A stretch of DNA of 64,000 nt, taken from the NCBI RefSeq assembly GCF_036409155.1, contig NZ_JAZGLW010000001.1:3534001-3598000 (forward strand). Reading direction: 5' to 3'. Origin of the DNA: Mycobacterium sp. 050128 (GTDB taxonomy: Bacteria > Actinomycetota > Actinomycetes > Mycobacteriales > Mycobacteriaceae). A model generated the notes under the pieces. The model saw nothing but the letters and a program-made list of their open reading frames with translations. It had not been told where the DNA came from and made no database searches. The translations under genes and the position numbers were made by a program. Numbering within the stretch: position 1 is the first letter of the stretch; each line of letters begins with the position of its first letter. Below, piece after piece: positions 1-10,313 of the stretch.

Positions 1-3000
1 GAGTCCCGAGCGCGACTGGATCAGCGCGGAATCCGGGCGCTGTCACCCGCCGATGCGCTTGCGGGGCTGGCCGATGCCGCGGCGTCGTCGTCGGCGCAGG
101 GCGTGGTGGCCCGGATCGACTGGGCCCGCTTCCTGCCGCTCTATGAGCAGGCCGGGCGACGGGCGTTCCTGACGGAATTGGAGCGCGAGGTACCCGACGC
201 GGTGCCGCCCGTGACGCCGTCGGGCAAGACCCAACTCGTCGAGCAACTCACCAACGCCCCACTGCAGCAACGTAAGCGGCTGCTTACCGATTACCTGCGT
301 GACGCGGTCGCCGAGGTGACGCGGGTCGATGTCGCGGAGATCCGCGAGGACGCGGGTTTCTTCGACCTCGGCATGGACTCACTGATGGCCGTGGAATTGC
401 GGCGCCGCATCGAGCACGGAGTGGGCCGGGAGATCCCCATCACCTTGGTGATGGATTACCCGCGGCTGTCCGACGTGGCCGACTACCTGCTCGGCGATGT
501 GCTCGAGCTCAGCGCGCCGGCGGCGGCGCCTCAGCCGGCGGCAGCGGCGACGACGCGCACCGACGAACCGATCGCGATCGTCGCGGTGTCGTGCCGATTC
601 CCCGGCGCGCCCGACCCGGAAGCCTTCTGGGAGCTGCTGTCCGGCGGTGTCGATGCGATCCGGGAAGTCCCGGAGGACCGCTTCGACATCGACGAGTTCT
701 ATGACCCGGACCCCGAGGCGCCGGGCAAGACCTACACACGCTTCGGCGGATTCCTGGACGGGATCGACGGATTCGATCCGGAATTCTTCGGCATCTCGCC
801 GCGCGAGGCGGTGTGGATCGAGCCGCAGCAGCGGCTGATGCTCGAAACCGCATGGGAGGGGCTGGAACGCGCCGGGTACTCGCCGGGTGCGCTGCGCGGC
901 AGCCGAACCGGCATCTTCGCAGGGGTGGCCGCCAACGAGTATGCGCACCTGCTGTCCGCGGAGCCGATCGACAAGATCGAGCCCTACTTCATCACCGGGA
1001 ATGCGCTCAATGCCATTTCCGGTCGGGTCGCCTTCGCGCTCGGGCTCGAAGGGCCGGCGGTGGCAATCGATACCGCGTGCAGTTCGGCCCTGGTGGCCGT
1101 CCATCAGGCGTGCCAGGCATTGCATTCCGGTGACTGCGACCTCGCGTTGGCCGGCGGGGTGAACGTGCTGCTGTCTCCGGTGACCGTCATTGCGGCCTCG
1201 CGCGCCCGGATGCTGTCGCCGGTTGGCCGATGCAAGACCTTCGACGCCTCGGCCGACGGTTACGTGCGTAGCGAAGGCTGCGGAATTCTGGTGCTCAAGA
1301 GGCTGAGCGATGCGGAGCGCGACGGCGATCGGGTCCTCGCCGTCATTGCGGGCAGCGCGGTCAATCAGGATGGTGCCTCGAGTGGTCTGACGGTGCCCAA
1401 TGGTGGTGCGCAGCAACGACTCATCGGAGCGGCGCTGAGCCGCGCCGGTCTGGCGGGCGGGGACGTCGACTACCTCGAGGCGCACGGAACCGGTACCCCG
1501 TTGGGTGATCCGATCGAGGTGCAGGCGGCCGCGGCCGCGTACGGAGGGTCGCGTACCGCGGACCGGCCATTGCTGATGGGATCGGTGAAGACCAACATCG
1601 GACACACCGAGTCGGCATCGGGCGCGGCGGGTCTGATCAAGGTCGTGTTGTCGCTTCAGCACGAATTACTGCCGCAGAGCCTGCATTTCGACACACCGTC
1701 GCCGCATATCCCGTGGGACTCGCTGCCGGTGCGGGTGGTGGGCGAGTCGACCCCTTGGCAGGCCAACGGCAGACCGCGGCGCGCCGGGGTGAGCTCCTTC
1801 GGGTTCACCGGCACCAACGCACACGTACTGATCGAGGAGGCGCCCGCCCGCACGGGATCGCCCGCCTCAGATCCGTCGGACTCGGCGGACGATGTCGCGG
1901 CCGTCGACACCAGCGAGGTCAATGTGCTCGCGCTGTCCGCCCGATCACCGGAAGCGCTGGTGGCATTGGCGCAACGCTACGAGGCCTGGCTGAGCGCACA
2001 CCCGGATGTGGACCTCGCCGACGTGTGCCGTACCGCAGGCACGGGCCGTTCGCATTTCGAGCACCGCGCCGCGCTGGTCGTCGATTCGGTCGAGGCCGCG
2101 CGTGCGGGCCTTGCCGAACTGGCCGAGAACCGCCTGCGGCCCGGCGTGGTCCGGGGTGAGCACACCCACCACCCGACGACGGCGTGGTTGTTCACCGGGC
2201 AAGGCAGCCAGTATCCCGGCATGGCACGTGAATTATTCGACACCGAACCGGTTTTCGCCGACACCGTGACACGCTGTGCGGACGCGGTCAAGGACATGCT
2301 GCCGCGGCCGTTGCTGGAGGTGTTGTTCGCCACCGACCGGGAACTCGGAGAAGCGGTGCGACACACATCGTTTGCCCAGCCGGCACTGTTCGCCATCGAG
2401 ATGGGCCTGGCGCGGCTGTGGCAGTCGTGGGGCATCGAGCCCGACGTGGTGCTGGGGCATAGCGTGGGCCAGTATGCGGCGGCCTGTGTGGCCGGCGTAT
2501 TCAGCCTCGAGGACGGTGCTCGGCTGATGGCCGAGCGCGGCCGGATGTTCGGCAGCCTGCCCGAAGGCGGGCGAATGGTGGCGGTGTTCACCGACGCCAA
2601 ACAGGTCGAGCAAATCGCCAGTGAGTTCCCGCGCGTGTCGGTCGGCGCCTACAACGGACCCAACACGGTGCTCTCGGGTCCGGGCGACGACCTCGAACAG
2701 ATCGTCGCCAAGTTCGGTGACGAGGGGGTCCGCTGCACTTGGCTCGACACCAGCCACGCCTTCCACTCCGAACTGCTGGATCCCGTGCTCGACGAATTCG
2801 AGTTGTACGCAGCACAATTGGAGTTCGCAGCGCCGACGTTGCCGTTGGTGTGCAACCGCACGGGCGCCGTGCTCACGGCCCAGACCCCGCTCGATGCCCA
2901 GTACTGGCGGCGGCATTCCCGCCAGCCGGTGCAGTTCGCCGAAAGTGTGCGCACCGTGGCGGCGCTCGGCTGCTCGGTGGTGATGGAGATCGGCCCGCAA

Positions 3001-6000
3001 CCGGTGTTGACCGCGGCTGCGGTGCAGGTCTGGCCGGAGCACCTGGCGGCCCCGCGCGCGATCGTCTCGCTGCGTAAGGGCGTGGGTGATCGGCGCCAGA
3101 TCGCTGACGCGCTGGCCGCGGCGTACATCGGCGGGCACCTACCCGATTTCGCTGCGCTGCATCGTCAGACCGGTCGCCGACTCGAGCTGCCCACCTATCC
3201 GTTCCAGCGCCGCCGGTTCTGGCCCAAGTCGTCCGGAATCGCCATCGACGGACCGGCGGTGTCCGGAATCCTGGGCAGTGCAAAAGATCTCGCCTCCGGA
3301 GACTCCGTCTACACCAGCAGATTGTCGGTCAAATCTCAGCCGTGGCTTTGCGACCACGTCATCTACGGCACCGTCGTCGTCCCCGGGGCGACGTATGCCG
3401 CGATGGCCTTGGCCGCGGTCGGTACCCCGGCCCGGGCGAAGGACGTCTTCTTCTACGAGCCGATCATCTTGCCCGAGAAGAGCTCTCGTGAGGTCCAGCT
3501 GACATTGCACCCGCAGGAGGACGGCGACGGGTGGAAATTCCAGGTCCACAGCCGATCGTACGGTGAACGCGGCGCCGAATGGTCGTTGAACGCCGAAGGC
3601 ACTGTGATCGCCGGCGCCGACGGTGAGCCGGAATCCGAAGACGATCCGGTCGACGAAGCGCTCGAGCGGCTGAACCGGATGCGGCCACAAGAGTTGTTCG
3701 AGACCTTCGCCGACCTGGAATTGGCCTGGGGCCCGACCTGGTCCGGTTCGCTGAAGTCGCTGTGGCTCGGTGAGGGCGAGGCGATCGGCGACATCGTCGT
3801 CGGCGAAGAGCTCGCCGAGCAACTCGGCGCCGAGCCGATGCACCCGGTGCTGATGGACCTGTGCACCGGCGTCGCTTTCCCGGCGTTCCCGGCACTTCTC
3901 GCGGCCGAACAGGGTGTCAACGATCTGTTCCTGCCGCTGCGGTATGGGCAGGTGACGCTGCGGGAGAAGATGCCGCGGCGGTTCTACTGCCGGGCGAAGT
4001 GGCACGCCAGCGCGCTGGACAGCGAAACCCAGGTATTCGATCTCGAGTACCTCGATCGAGATGGCCGGCACCTGGGCGGAATTCGCGAGTTCACGGTCAA
4101 ACGGGCACCGCGGGAGGCCTTGCTGCGCGGCCTCGGCGGCGATGCCACCCGGCTGCTGTACACCCTCGGCTGGCACGAGGTACCGCTGCCGGCATCGAGC
4201 GACGATGCCAGCGGCGTCAGCGGCACCTGGCTGATCGCCGGATTCGACGAACTGGCGACCAATGTTGCGGGCTGCATCCGCTTCGACCGCAATACCGATC
4301 CGGAGCTGTTGGGTGAGCTGTTGGCACAGGCCCAAGAGCGTGGTCTGCCGTTCGCGGGCGTTGTCTGGCGCAGCGCCGGCCCGAATGGGACGGAGTCGAG
4401 CACCGACGGCGCCGCGCGGGTCGAGACCGAGATCGCCCACCTGCTCAGCGCCGTGCACACCGTGCAACGCGGCGAGGTGAAACTGCCCGGCGGACTGTGG
4501 ATCACGACCGAACGGGGCGTGGCCACCGAATCCGGCGAGCCGGTTGATCCGGTGCAGGCGGCGCTGTGGGGCTTCGGGCGCACCACGATCAACGAGGAAC
4601 CGGCTCTGCGCTGCAAGCTCGTCGACTGTGACGGATCCGAGGAAGCCGTGCAAGCGTTGGCCGGTCTGTTGGCCACACCGGGCTCGTCCCTCGAGGAGCA
4701 TGAGCTCGCTTTGCGACAAGGGAAGCTGCTGGTCTCTCGGTTGTTGCCATGGTCGCGCAGCGGTCATCTCACGGTGCCTCGCTCGTCCGACTACGTCCTG
4801 GCGCCCACCGAACGCGGCGCAATCGACAACCTGCGGCTGACCGAGGCGGAGGTCCCGGCGCCGGACGAGGGCTATGTGCAAGTTCGGGTGGAGGCCGCCG
4901 GCCTCAACTTCCGGGATGTGCTCAACGTCCTCGGCCTCTACCCCGGAGATCCGGGACCGATCGGTGGCGACTTCGCCGGAACCGTCACCCAATTGGGCAG
5001 CGGCGTCATCGGACTCGAGCTGGGCCAGCGTGTCTACGGCTTCATGCAGGGCGCGTTCGCCAGCCGGTTCAATGTGCCGGCCCAGTTGCTGGCGCCGATT
5101 CCAGACGGAGTGGGGGCGGTGGCCGCGGCGACCATTCCCGCTGCGGCATTGACGGTCCGGCTCGCGTTCGACTGGGCGCAGGTGCAGCCCGGCGATCGGG
5201 TGCTCATCCACGCCGCCAGTGGTGGCGTCGGCCTGGCCGCGATCCAGCTGGCACAGCAGTGCGGTGCCACGGTCTTCGCCACCGCCAGCACCTACAAGCG
5301 CGCGACGCTGCGCAAGCTGGGTGTGGAGTACGTGTACGACTCGCGCACTACGGATTTCGCCGACCAGATCCTCGCGGACACCGACGGTGCCGGTGTCGAC
5401 GTGGTGCTCAACAGCTTGACGAACGAAGGATTCCTCGAGGCGACCGTGCGGGCAACCGCCCAGAATGGCCGGTTCGCCGAGATCGCCAAGCGCGACATCT
5501 GGACACCCGAGCAGATGGCGGAGGTCCGCCCCGACATCGCCTACGAGATCGTGGCGCTGGACACGGTGACCTTCCAGGAGCCCGAGCGTATTCGTGGCTT
5601 GTTGACCGAGGTTTCGGAGGGACTGGGCAAGGGTGAATGGGCGCCACTGCCCGCCGAGATCTACCCGCTCACCGAGGCGAGGGCCGCGTTCCGGCGCATG
5701 CAGCAGGCCCGGCACATCGGAAAGATCGTGGTGCAGATGCCGATTCCGCTTCAGCCACGTTCGGATCGGAGCTACTTGATCACCGGCGGACTCGGAGCGA
5801 TCGGCCTGCACACGGCGTCGTATCTGGCCCAACTCGGTGCCGGTGACATCGTGTTGACCAGCCGACGCGAACCCGATGCGGACGTACAACGCGCAATCGA
5901 GGAGATCACCGAGCGCTTCAAATGCCGCGTCCACGTCTTCGCGGCCGACGTCAGCGACGAGTCCGAGGTTGAGAAGCTGCTGGAGCAAATCCGCGCGGAA

Positions 6001-6852
6001 CTGCCGCCGCTCGCGGGTGTAGTGCATCTGGCCGGGGTGCTCGACGACGCGCTGCTGTCTGCGCAGAGCCTAGAGCGATTCCGGACGACATTGGCGCCCA
6101 AGGCGTTCGGTGCCTGCCACTTGGACAGGCTGACGAAGGACGACGAGCTGGACTTCTTCATCGTGTCCTCCTCGGTGTCCAGTTTGTTCGGGTCGCCCGG
6201 TCAGTCCAACTACGCGACGGCCAACGCGTTGCTCGACGGTCTGGTCGCGCAACGAAGGGCGCAAGGCCTGCCCGCCACGGGTGTCAACTTCGGGCCCTGG
6301 GCCCAGGGCGGCATGGCCTCATCGGAGGCCGCAATCGCGAATATCACTGCGCAAGGCCTGATTCCGCTGGAGCCCTCGGCGGCGCTGGGCGCGCTGGCCG
6401 AGGTCGTCGCGAACGGTACCGGCCAGGCCACCGTCCTCAAAGCCAACTGGCAGCGTGCCGCGAAGGTGCTGGGCAGTTCGCGTCCACCGATTCTCGACCT
6501 CGTATTGCCCAGTGCCGTCGGGGAAGTCATCGGTGACAGTGAGCTGCTCAAGCAGCTGATGGAGATACCCGTGCCGCAGCGCGCGGCCTTCGTGACCGAG
6601 TTCCTGCAACGCGAGGTGCAACACTTCCTGCGGCTTGCGCAGCCGCCGGCGGCGAGCAGTCGGTTCCTGGACCTGGGCACGGATTCGCTGATGGCGATAG
6701 AACTGCGCAACCGATTGCACAGTCAGTTCGGCGGCAAGTTCACGATTAACGCCACCGCGGTTTTCGACTATCCGACCATCGGCGGGCTCGCCGAGTACCT
6801 GGTGGCTCAGCTGCCCGACGCGGAATCGGTCGTGGTGCCGGAGGCGAGTTGA
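1..6852 (+). CDS. Type I modular polyketide synthase, 3' part (KR end, ACP, then a complete KS-AT-DH-ER-KR-ACP module)
   Basis: The frame is open at base 1, so the gene starts before the window; the first codons read like the end of a KR domain. Then come an ACP (GMDSLM, pantetheine Ser at 379-381) and KS (about 565-1830; Cys in DTACSSA at 1078-1080, then EAHGTGT and NIGH). AT spans about 2185-3090 (GHSVG, Ser at 2461-2463). DH has HxxxGxxxxP with His at 3355-3357; ER (about 4815-5740) has GGVGLAAIQLA; KR (about 5770-6330) has NYATANA. The last ACP has GTDSLM (Ser 6685-6687). The module is therefore fully reducing. The AT carries SHAFHS, the malonyl-type motif, so I infer malonyl-CoA use. Length and domain order resemble the second half of mycobacterial Pks12-type enzymes, but a specific orthologue cannot be assigned. 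Confidence 0.95.
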   Translation, partial: ESRARLDQRGIRALSPADALAGLADAAASSSAQGVVARIDWARFLPLYEQAGRRAFLTELEREVPDAVPPVTPSGKTQLVEQLTNAPLQQRKRLLTDYLRDAVAEVTRVDVAEIREDAGFFDLGMDSLMAVELRRRIEHGVGREIPITLVMDYPRLSDVADYLLGDVLELSAPAAAPQPAAAATTRTDEPIAIVAVSCRFPGAPDPEAFWELLSGGVDAIREVPEDRFDIDEFYDPDPEAPGKTYTRFGGFLDGIDGFDPEFFGISPREAVWIEPQQRLMLETAWEGLERAGYSPGALRGSRTGIFAGVAANEYAHLLSAEPIDKIEPYFITGNALNAISGRVAFALGLEGPAVAIDTACSSALVAVHQACQALHSGDCDLALAGGVNVLLSPVTVIAASRARMLSPVGRCKTFDASADGYVRSEGCGILVLKRLSDAERDGDRVLAVIAGSAVNQDGASSGLTVPNGGAQQRLIGAALSRAGLAGGDVDYLEAHGTGTPLGDPIEVQAAAAAYGGSRTADRPLLMGSVKTNIGHTESASGAAGLIKVVLSLQHELLPQSLHFDTPSPHIPWDSLPVRVVGESTPWQANGRPRRAGVSSFGFTGTNAHVLIEEAPARTGSPASDPSDSADDVAAVDTSEVNVLALSARSPEALVALAQRYEAWLSAHPDVDLADVCRTAGTGRSHFEHRAALVVDSVEAARAGLAELAENRLRPGVVRGEHTHHPTTAWLFTGQGSQYPGMARELFDTEPVFADTVTRCADAVKDMLPRPLLEVLFATDRELGEAVRHTSFAQPALFAIEMGLARLWQSWGIEPDVVLGHSVGQYAAACVAGVFSLEDGARLMAERGRMFGSLPEGGRMVAVFTDAKQVEQIASEFPRVSVGAYNGPNTVLSGPGDDLEQIVAKFGDEGVRCTWLDTSHAFHSELLDPVLDEFELYAAQLEFAAPTLPLVCNRTGAVLTAQTPLDAQYWRRHSRQPVQFAESVRTVAALGCSVVMEIGPQPVLTAAAVQVWPEHLAAPRAIVSLRKGVGDRRQIADALAAAYIGGHLPDFAALHRQTGRRLELPTYPFQRRRFWPKSSGIAIDGPAVSGILGSAKDLASGDSVYTSRLSVKSQPWLCDHVIYGTVVVPGATYAAMALAAVGTPARAKDVFFYEPIILPEKSSREVQLTLHPQEDGDGWKFQVHSRSYGERGAEWSLNAEGTVIAGADGEPESEDDPVDEALERLNRMRPQELFETFADLELAWGPTWSGSLKSLWLGEGEAIGDIVVGEELAEQLGAEPMHPVLMDLCTGVAFPAFPALLAAEQGVNDLFLPLRYGQVTLREKMPRRFYCRAKWHASALDSETQVFDLEYLDRDGRHLGGIREFTVKRAPREALLRGLGGDATRLLYTLGWHEVPLPASSDDASGVSGTWLIAGFDELATNVAGCIRFDRNTDPELLGELLAQAQERGLPFAGVVWRSAGPNGTESSTDGAARVETEIAHLLSAVHTVQRGEVKLPGGLWITTERGVATESGEPVDPVQAALWGFGRTTINEEPALRCKLVDCDGSEEAVQALAGLLATPGSSLEEHELALRQGKLLVSRLLPWSRSGHLTVPRSSDYVLAPTERGAIDNLRLTEAEVPAPDEGYVQVRVEAAGLNFRDVLNVLGLYPGDPGPIGGDFAGTVTQLGSGVIGLELGQRVYGFMQGAFASRFNVPAQLLAPIPDGVGAVAAATIPAAALTVRLAFDWAQVQPGDRVLIHAASGGVGLAAIQLAQQCGATVFATASTYKRATLRKLGVEYVYDSRTTDFADQILADTDGAGVDVVLNSLTNEGFLEATVRATAQNGRFAEIAKRDIWTPEQMAEVRPDIAYEIVALDTVTFQEPERIRGLLTEVSEGLGKGEWAPLPAEIYPLTEARAAFRRMQQARHIGKIVVQMPIPLQPRSDRSYLITGGLGAIGLHTASYLAQLGAGDIVLTSRREPDADVQRAIEEITERFKCRVHVFAADVSDESEVEKLLEQIRAELPPLAGVVHLAGVLDDALLSAQSLERFRTTLAPKAFGACHLDRLTKDDELDFFIVSSSVSSLFGSPGQSNYATANALLDGLVAQRRAQGLPATGVNFGPWAQGGMASSEAAIANITAQGLIPLEPSAALGALAEVVANGTGQATVLKANWQRAAKVLGSSRPPILDLVLPSAVGEVIGDSELLKQLMEIPVPQRAAFVTEFLQREVQHFLRLAQPPAASSRFLDLGTDSLMAIELRNRLHSQFGGKFTINATAVFDYPTIGGLAEYLVAQLPDAESVVVPEAS

Positions 6853-6986
6853 GTCAGCGCCCGGGGCTGCGCGGCGCGGGTCAGTCGCCGACATCGAGTC
6901 CGTCGACGACCGTGACCGGCCGAACCCGCACCACCAGTTCGCCGGCCGAGGAGTTACGCCCACTCAGTCGGACAGCTGCGCCATCA

Positions 6987-8105
6987 CTAGAGCCGGGCTA
7001 GGTCGTACTCGCCGAGGTGGTCGATCAGGTTGTGCACGTGATCGCCCGAGGTGCCCAGGGTGTGCTCGATGGCGGTGAGCCGAGCGGCGTAGTGGCTCAC
7101 CGGATATTCGGCGGTCACCCCGATTCCACCGTGCATCTGGATCGACTCCTGCGCGATGTGCCGGCCCGACCGGCCGATCTGCACCTTGGCCCGCGACGCG
7201 ACCAGCGGGTCGAGGTTGCCGTCGGCGATCGACATCGCCGCGTACAGGCTCATACTGCGTGCCATCTCGAGCGAGACGTACATGTCGGCGGCTCGCTGCG
7301 TAAGCGTCTGGAACTTGTTGAGCGTGACGCCGAACTGCTTGCGGGTCTTGAGGTAATCGGTGGTCAGCCGCAGCGCTTCCTCCATCGCCCCGACCGCCTC
7401 GGCGCACAGCGCCGACTGGATGCGAACGAGGGCACCGCTGATGGCACCCGACGCGTCGACCGCATCGCCCAACGGCTCGGCGGCCGCGCCGTCCAAATCG
7501 AGTTGCGCGCCGCGTTGACCGTCGAAGGTCCGGAACCGATGACGGGTGACAGAGGTGTTGTCGGAGCCGGCGTCGACCAGGAACAGGCCGGTGCCGCCGT
7601 CCGGCAATGCGGCGCTGACCACCAAGGCATCGGCGCAGTCACCGGCAAGAACCGGGTTCTTGCGGCCGGTCAACGTCCACGAATCACCTTGCCGCGCAGC
7701 CTGAGTCGTGACCGTTGTGGTCGGCTTGCGATGCCCCGGCTCCAGGTGGGCGAAGGCCAGCAGCCGTTGGCCCGCCGCGACGTCGTCGAGTTGCTCTTTC
7801 TGCGCGTCGGTGCCCAGCTCCGCGATCAGCGCACCCGGCGCCAGCGCGGCGTGCAGGATCGGTTCGGGGGCCAACCGGCGCCCGGCCTCGGTGAGCACGA
7901 CCATGATCTCGATCTGGCCGGCCTCGTCCGGGTCGAAGCCCAGGCCGAGGATCCCGGTGTCGGCAAGCTGACTCCACACCTCGCGGCTCCAACCGAGATC
8001 AGAGCCGATCACCTTGATGCGGCTCTCCGGGTCGTAGCTGCGGGACAGCAGCTCGCGGGTCGTGTCGCGCAGCAGGCCCTGCTCGTCGGTCAACTGAAAG
8101 TCCAT
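6987..8105 (-). CDS. Acyl-CoA dehydrogenase, second subunit of a FadE pair
   Basis: 372 aa, starting MDFQLTDEQGLLRDT as acyl-CoA dehydrogenases do. The ATG at 8103-8105 follows the upstream fadE by 7 bases, so the two are surely co-transcribed. The N-terminal helical and beta domains are recognisable; the C-terminal domain keeps the RKQFGVTLNKFQTLTQ and QIHGGIG-type (IQMHGGIGVT) segments that shape the FAD site. Mycobacteria often build such enzymes as alpha2beta2 heterotetramers from two adjacent fadE genes, mainly for beta-oxidation of sterol side chains or branched acyl-CoAs. That assembly is inferred here from the pairing. The substrate is unknown. The neighbouring PKS is convergent and only about 130 bases away, so a functional link is possible but not shown. 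Confidence 0.9.
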   Translation of the reverse strand: MDFQLTDEQGLLRDTTRELLSRSYDPESRIKVIGSDLGWSREVWSQLADTGILGLGFDPDEAGQIEIMVVLTEAGRRLAPEPILHAALAPGALIAELGTDAQKEQLDDVAAGQRLLAFAHLEPGHRKPTTTVTTQAARQGDSWTLTGRKNPVLAGDCADALVVSAALPDGGTGLFLVDAGSDNTSVTRHRFRTFDGQRGAQLDLDGAAAEPLGDAVDASGAISGALVRIQSALCAEAVGAMEEALRLTTDYLKTRKQFGVTLNKFQTLTQRAADMYVSLEMARSMSLYAAMSIADGNLDPLVASRAKVQIGRSGRHIAQESIQMHGGIGVTAEYPVSHYAARLTAIEHTLGTSGDHVHNLIDHLGEYDLARL

Positions 8106-8112
8106 GGCTGCC

Positions 8113-9273
8113 TCACAATCCCAGAATGGTGGACGCGATGATGTTGCGCTGTACCTCGCTACTGCCGCCATAGATCGTCGTCTTGCGGTAGTTGAGGTAG
8201 CGCGGCGCACTGTGTTGCGCCCAGTCCGGAGACGCGATGCCGTCCCCGTCGGCGGGCAGCGCGTCCGGGCCGGCGACCTCGACAAGGAGCTCGGTGGCGG
8301 TCTGCTGCAACTGACTGCCGCGCAGCTTGAGCACCGACGACGCCGGGTTAGGCTGGCCGTCCGCGGAATCCGTCACCACTCGCGACTGCGTGAGTTCCAG
8401 TGCCAGCAGCTCGTTTTCGGCCTCGGCCAACCGGGCCGCGAACAGCGGATCGGCGATGATGCCGGTTTCGGTGGCGAACTTCTTCACCTCGGCGAGGCGC
8501 ACTTTTGTCCGCCCGACGCCGGCGATGCCGGTGCGCTCGTTGCCCAGCAGGAACTTCGCGTAGGTCCAGCCTTTATTCTCTTCTCCGACAAGCTGATTGG
8601 CGGGCACCCGGACGTCTTCGAAGAACAACTCGTTGACCTCGTGGCCGCCGTCGATCGTCTTGATGGGCCGTACGGTGATGCCCGGCGTCTTCATGTCGAA
8701 GAGCAGGAACGAGATGCCGGCCTGGCGCTTGGGCGCCTGCGGGTCGGTGCGGACCAGGCAGAAGATCCAGTCGGCGTACTGGCCGAGCGTGGTCCAGGTC
8801 TTCTGCCCGTTGACGACGTAGCTGTCGCCGTCGCGCACCGCGGTGGTGCGCAGCGACGCGAGGTCGGAGCCGGCTTCGGGTTCGGAAAAGCCCTGGCACC
8901 ACCAGATGTCGAGGCTGGCCGTCGGCGGCAGGAAGCGCTCTTTGATCTCCTGAGACCCGAATTCGGCGATCACCGGGCCCACCATCTTGGTGTTGAAGTT
9001 CAGCGGCTCCGGGACACACGCCAGCTGCATCTCGTCGGCCCAGATCTGGTGCTGGGTCGGCGTCCAGTCCTTGCCGCCCCACTCGACCGGCCAGCTCGGT
9101 ACCGCCAGACCGTGCTCGTGCAGGATCTTGTGGCTGGTGACCACGTCGTCGTGCACCACCTCCGCCGAGCCCTGGCGTACCCGGTCGCGTGTCTCTTGCG
9201 GGATCTTGGTCGTGAAAACGGTGCGGAGCTCGTCGCGGAACGCGGCTTCCTCCGGCGTCAGCGCCAGTTGCAT
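8113..9273 (-). CDS. Acyl-CoA dehydrogenase, first subunit of a FadE pair
   Basis: 386 aa, full length for the family. Visible are the FAD/substrate segments WWCQGFSEPEAGSDLASL (the usual Q-x-SEPxAGSD signature) and NGQKTWTT, and the C-terminal YRKTTIYGGSSEVQRNIIA segment typical of the family's nucleotide-binding end. It oxidises an acyl-CoA to the 2-enoyl-CoA with FAD and passes electrons to ETF; it acts in the cytosol. It is the promoter-proximal gene of the pair and starts about 200 bases from the divergent comEA. In M. tuberculosis, as I recall, eis lies beside comEA; here the PKS and fadE genes take that place. The actual acyl substrate cannot be told. Confidence 0.92.
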   Translation of the reverse strand: MQLALTPEEAAFRDELRTVFTTKIPQETRDRVRQGSAEVVHDDVVTSHKILHEHGLAVPSWPVEWGGKDWTPTQHQIWADEMQLACVPEPLNFNTKMVGPVIAEFGSQEIKERFLPPTASLDIWWCQGFSEPEAGSDLASLRTTAVRDGDSYVVNGQKTWTTLGQYADWIFCLVRTDPQAPKRQAGISFLLFDMKTPGITVRPIKTIDGGHEVNELFFEDVRVPANQLVGEENKGWTYAKFLLGNERTGIAGVGRTKVRLAEVKKFATETGIIADPLFAARLAEAENELLALELTQSRVVTDSADGQPNPASSVLKLRGSQLQQTATELLVEVAGPDALPADGDGIASPDWAQHSAPRYLNYRKTTIYGGSSEVQRNIIASTILGL

Positions 9274-9470
9274 GCAGACTCCTTTGCCTGGATTGAGCGT
9301 GGTGACCGCTATTGCGACGGATGTGCGCCCCCGTCCGGTCGTGCGCTCCGAGTTCCATCTTGACCCATCCCTCGCTGTGCTTGTGCACAGCCTCCGGTTA
9401 ATCCACAGCGAGCGGTCGAGACGGCGCCGGGCGCAACCGTGGTGGCGGTCGGCGCACCTACCGTCGGCGC

Positions 9471-10313
9471 ATGCGAACAGAACTTCCCGCCGAACGGCTG
9501 CACCGACGCCTCGGGGCCGACCCGGATATCGATTCGGAGGGCGAGCAGCCGGGCCAGGACGAACCGGACGAGGATCAGAACTCGTTGCTGCCGCGTTGGC
9601 TTCCCGACGCAGCAGACGGTGGGAACTGGCGGGCCCGGCTGCGTTCCGATCCGGGCCGCGCGGGCGGTCTCGCGTTGGCTGTGATCGCTGCCCTGGCCGT
9701 CCTGATCACGATATTCACGCTGGTCCGCGACCATCCCGCGCCGGTGATGTCCGCAAAACTGCCTCCGGTCGAGAAGGCGTCCACGGCAAGCCCTAAGTCC
9801 TCGGCGACTCCTGGTCCCGATCGGCCGGTGGTGGTCAGCGTGGTGGGCCTGGTGCACAAGCCGGGCCTGGTGACGTTGACGCCGGGCGCGCGGATCGCCG
9901 ACGCGTTGCAGGCCGCCGGCGGTGCGATGGACGGCGCCGACACCATCGGCTTGAACATGGCCCGCCCGCTCGGTGATGGTGAGCAGATTGTGGTCGGGCT
10001 GGCACCGCTGTCCGGGCAGCCGACCGCGCTGGGGAGCTCCGTGACGCCCGGCTCGTCGCCGTCCGCCAAGACGCCGCCGCCGACGGGGTCGGTCAAGGCA
10101 TCCGCGCGGCCGAAGCCGGGCGAGGTGCTCGACCTGAATACCGCGACCGTGCAGCAGCTGGACGACCTGCCCGGGGTCGGGCCGGTCACCGCCGCCGCGA
10201 TCGTGAGCTGGCGGCAGGCCAACGGCAAGTTCACCAACGTCGATCAGCTCGCCGACGTCGACGGCATCGGGCCGTCGCGGCTGGACAAGCTGCGCGCCCT
10301 GGTTCGTGTCTGA
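9471..10313 (+). CDS. comEA: ComEA-like competence/DNA-binding protein
   Basis: 280 aa. A cytoplasmic acidic N-terminus (residues 1-60) is followed by one membrane helix (about 65-85, LALAVIAALAVLITIFTLV), a Ser/Pro/Thr linker, a SLBB-like soluble domain (about 115-165, VVVSVVGLVHKPGLV) and a C-terminal helix-hairpin-helix pair (about 217-280, LNTATVQQLDDLPGVGPVTA). The architecture is that of ComEA, the membrane-anchored double-strand DNA receptor of natural transformation. It matches Rv2415c by position. It overlaps comEC by 8 bases. Competence is not established for most mycobacteria, so the physiological role is open. Confidence 0.9.
   Translation: MRTELPAERLHRRLGADPDIDSEGEQPGQDEPDEDQNSLLPRWLPDAADGGNWRARLRSDPGRAGGLALAVIAALAVLITIFTLVRDHPAPVMSAKLPPVEKASTASPKSSATPGPDRPVVVSVVGLVHKPGLVTLTPGARIADALQAAGGAMDGADTIGLNMARPLGDGEQIVVGLAPLSGQPTALGSSVTPGSSPSAKTPPPTGSVKASARPKPGEVLDLNTATVQQLDDLPGVGPVTAAAIVSWRQANGKFTNVDQLADVDGIGPSRLDKLRALVRV

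Noticed and set aside
3139..6027. 962-codon open frame on the minus strand opposite the PKS
   Set aside because: It mirrors the PKS codon structure; the PKS domains are continuous on the plus strand and the minus product is Arg/Gly/His-rich without motifs.
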